Shown here piece by piece: positions 62,819-64,000 of a stretch of DNA of 64,000 nucleotides (within the stretch, counting starts at the first letter, position 1; each line of letters begins with the position of its first letter). The notes under the pieces were generated by a model. That model searched no databases and had not been told where the DNA came from. It worked only from the letters and a program-made list of their open reading frames with translations. A program made the position numbers and the translations under genes. The DNA is from Lithodes maja (Eukaryota; Arthropoda; Malacostraca; Decapoda; Lithodidae): the NCBI GenBank assembly GCA_037953745.1, contig JBAKBP010004299.1, forward strand, positions 62,001-126,000, in the 5' to 3' direction.

Positions 62819-63144
62819 TAATAGTTGGCTTTCACTATTGACTTTTTTTATGTCATCTTGTTGCCTGATACTATATTGGTGTATGCACTTTACTGGTGTT
62901 ATAGGCCCTGCATGTAAGATGTTGAGTGGTGGTTAACACTTTCTCCATCTTTGCAGGTTCTGCTAGTGCTCTTCCGCCTCGGCCGCCCTCCTCACCTACC
63001 TCTGTGCTCCCAGTTTAGGGTGAGTACAGATACCTGTTTGCATGTGTGTTCCTGTTTCCCCATGCTCCTTCCCTGGTTCTTCTTGGACATTCTCTCCACT
63101 TACTCCTTCGACGTGCTGATTATGGTGTGTGTTCTTCTAGTGCA

Positions 63145-64000
63145 GGTAGGGTGCCTTGCTTTCGCCTTGGTTGTCGCTCCCCGTGCTTGGAGAGCCACAA
63201 GTCCTGCTTGCGCCACTCGCTCTGTGTGTCCTCTACGGCCTACCTCCCTGCTCTGTGTGGCACGTGTCTGGCCCTGGTGGATGTGCTGCACCATGGCCCT
63301 GGTTCCTCGGCGGCGGCTGTGGCCTCTACTTCCCTTCCGTCGGTGTGGACGATGGTCTCCCGCCACATTAGGACTGTGGGCCACCGTTCCCCGGCCTTTG
63401 TTGCCGACCGGATCCGCGTCGCCCTGGGTATCCCTGACCCGACTGAAGGCCGTTCACCTGGCCCTCTCCCTGCTCGGGCCCTCTCCCCTGGGTCCCGCAG
63501 CCGGTCGTCCCGTCGTCGGGGGGTTCTCCAGCTCCGTCCACGCTCTCGCTCGCCTCGTCGTCCTCCTGATCGCCTTGACGACACCCATCGCCCTCGTCAT
63601 GGTTCTCGCACTGAGGCCGGGGTTAGCAGCTCTGCCCCTGTGCGCCCTCCCCTGGCCTCTACGGATAGGGGCTCTACTCCCTTCCGCCCGCTTCCCCAGC
63701 CCAAACGACTTCCTCTTACGTTGTCCTCTCCGCGCGCGGTTGTTCATGCTGTAGCTGGCCCTCTGCTCCCTCCTCCTACACTGTCCAGGAGGGTCCGCCT
63801 GGATGTCGTTGCTTCTCCTACTTTACCTGCTTCAGTGCCTATTCTTCCTTCACGGTCTCGTCCCACGGTGGAGGTCCCTCCCTCCTCCGCCTCGGTGTCG
63901 GGCCGCCCTGTTATCTCAGCCCCGGGGATCCTTGCTCTGTTTCCCCCCGCGGCTCCTTCTGGCCTCCTTTCACCCGGCCAGCCTTCCCACTCCCGTCGTC
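63145..64000 (+). CDS. DIRS gag-like protein (E2), open to the window end, partial
   Basis: I read one open frame from 63145 to 64000 without a stop. It contains a Cys/His-rich segment (CFRLGCRSPCLESHKSC, then CGTC), LALVDVLHHG, VWTMVSRHIRTVGHR and VADRIRVALGI, then an Arg/Ser- and Pro-rich region (SRSRSSRRRG, RSRSPRRPP). The frame is also open upstream to a TAG at 63015-63017 but has no convincing ATG. A splice acceptor (TTCTTCTAGTGCAG) just before 63145 suggests a spliced start. E1 has lost 17 bp inside this frame. Gag identity is inferred from position and composition. Confidence 0.65.

Larger units (their letters stand above)
60632..64000 (+). mobile_element. E2: DIRS-like retrotransposon copy, runs off the window
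   Basis: It starts with the same inverted-repeat sequence as E1 (ATTTGTTAGTAGTCTTGG) and matches the E1 leader and gag region in reverse orientation with only scattered differences. A pogo-like element at 61144-61913 is absent from E1. The leader contains a pair of direct repeats (GGGGTACCCCACGGGGGCCC at about 62210; a variant at about 62372) and the four palindromes. Only the 5' part is in view. Confidence 0.85.

Noticed and set aside
62574..62936. Frame of 120 residues across the palindromes in the E2 leader (also in E1)
   Set aside because: It has no domain, and its recurring short motifs are simply translations of the palindromes. The region is better read as non-coding leader, though I cannot exclude expression.

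Overview
This window looks like intergenic DNA from a large, repeat-rich animal genome, most likely an arthropod and plausibly a decapod crustacean. That assignment is an inference. It rests on the mix of piggyBac, pogo/Tigger, CR1-, RTE- and DIRS-type elements and the abundant (TTA)n and (CA)n microsatellites. No marker gene names the species. There are no operons, and the only open gene that looks like a host gene is one C2H2 zinc-finger gene at 34518-35759 (-). Almost everything else is transposable elements, many nested inside each other.

Layout. 0.86-10.3 kb: three fragments of an endonuclease-type non-LTR retrotransposon (NL1) with a PHD-like finger and a 2A-like peptide, a 5'-truncated CR1-type element, another RT element (NL2), and several TTAA-flanked non-autonomous elements. 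10.3-12 kb: a tRNA-derived SINE and a pogo-like element with an 838-bp foldback element nested in it. 12-18.7 kb: a broken RT element (NL3), microsatellites, a 621-bp element with perfect 32-bp inverted repeats, and the 3' half of an antisense RT element (NL4). 18.7-22.7 kb: intact piggyBac element A, inserted into NL4. 22.7-30 kb: retroelement tails, TTAA MITEs, and decayed piggyBac B inside a MITE. 30-36.6 kb: smaller elements and the zinc-finger gene. 36.6-53.1 kb: a short hairpin-ended element (E0) carrying intact piggyBac C, then an 11.7-kb DIRS-like tyrosine-recombinase retrotransposon (E1, minus strand) carrying intact piggyBac D. 53.1-58 kb: RT fragments and a nearly complete CR1-type copy. 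58-60.6 kb: a broken Tigger/jerky transposase. 60.6-64 kb: a second DIRS copy (E2, plus strand) running off the window.

How the parts relate. The four piggyBac copies form one family. Three proteins are full length (968-973 aa); A and D are about 98% identical by eye, so this lineage was active recently. All sit at TTAA, and several uninterrupted target sites are visible elsewhere in the same window. Each left end carries two copies of a subterminal box about 45 bp apart. The flanking sequence of this box is constant between subfamilies, but its core differs, and short MITEs with matching architecture sit nearby. The DIRS copy keeps an apparently complete tyrosine recombinase, but its RT and RNase H have non-catalytic residues at key positions, although its leader is nearly identical to that of E2. 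That leader holds four regularly spaced 16-bp palindromes. These two element systems are the most interesting content.
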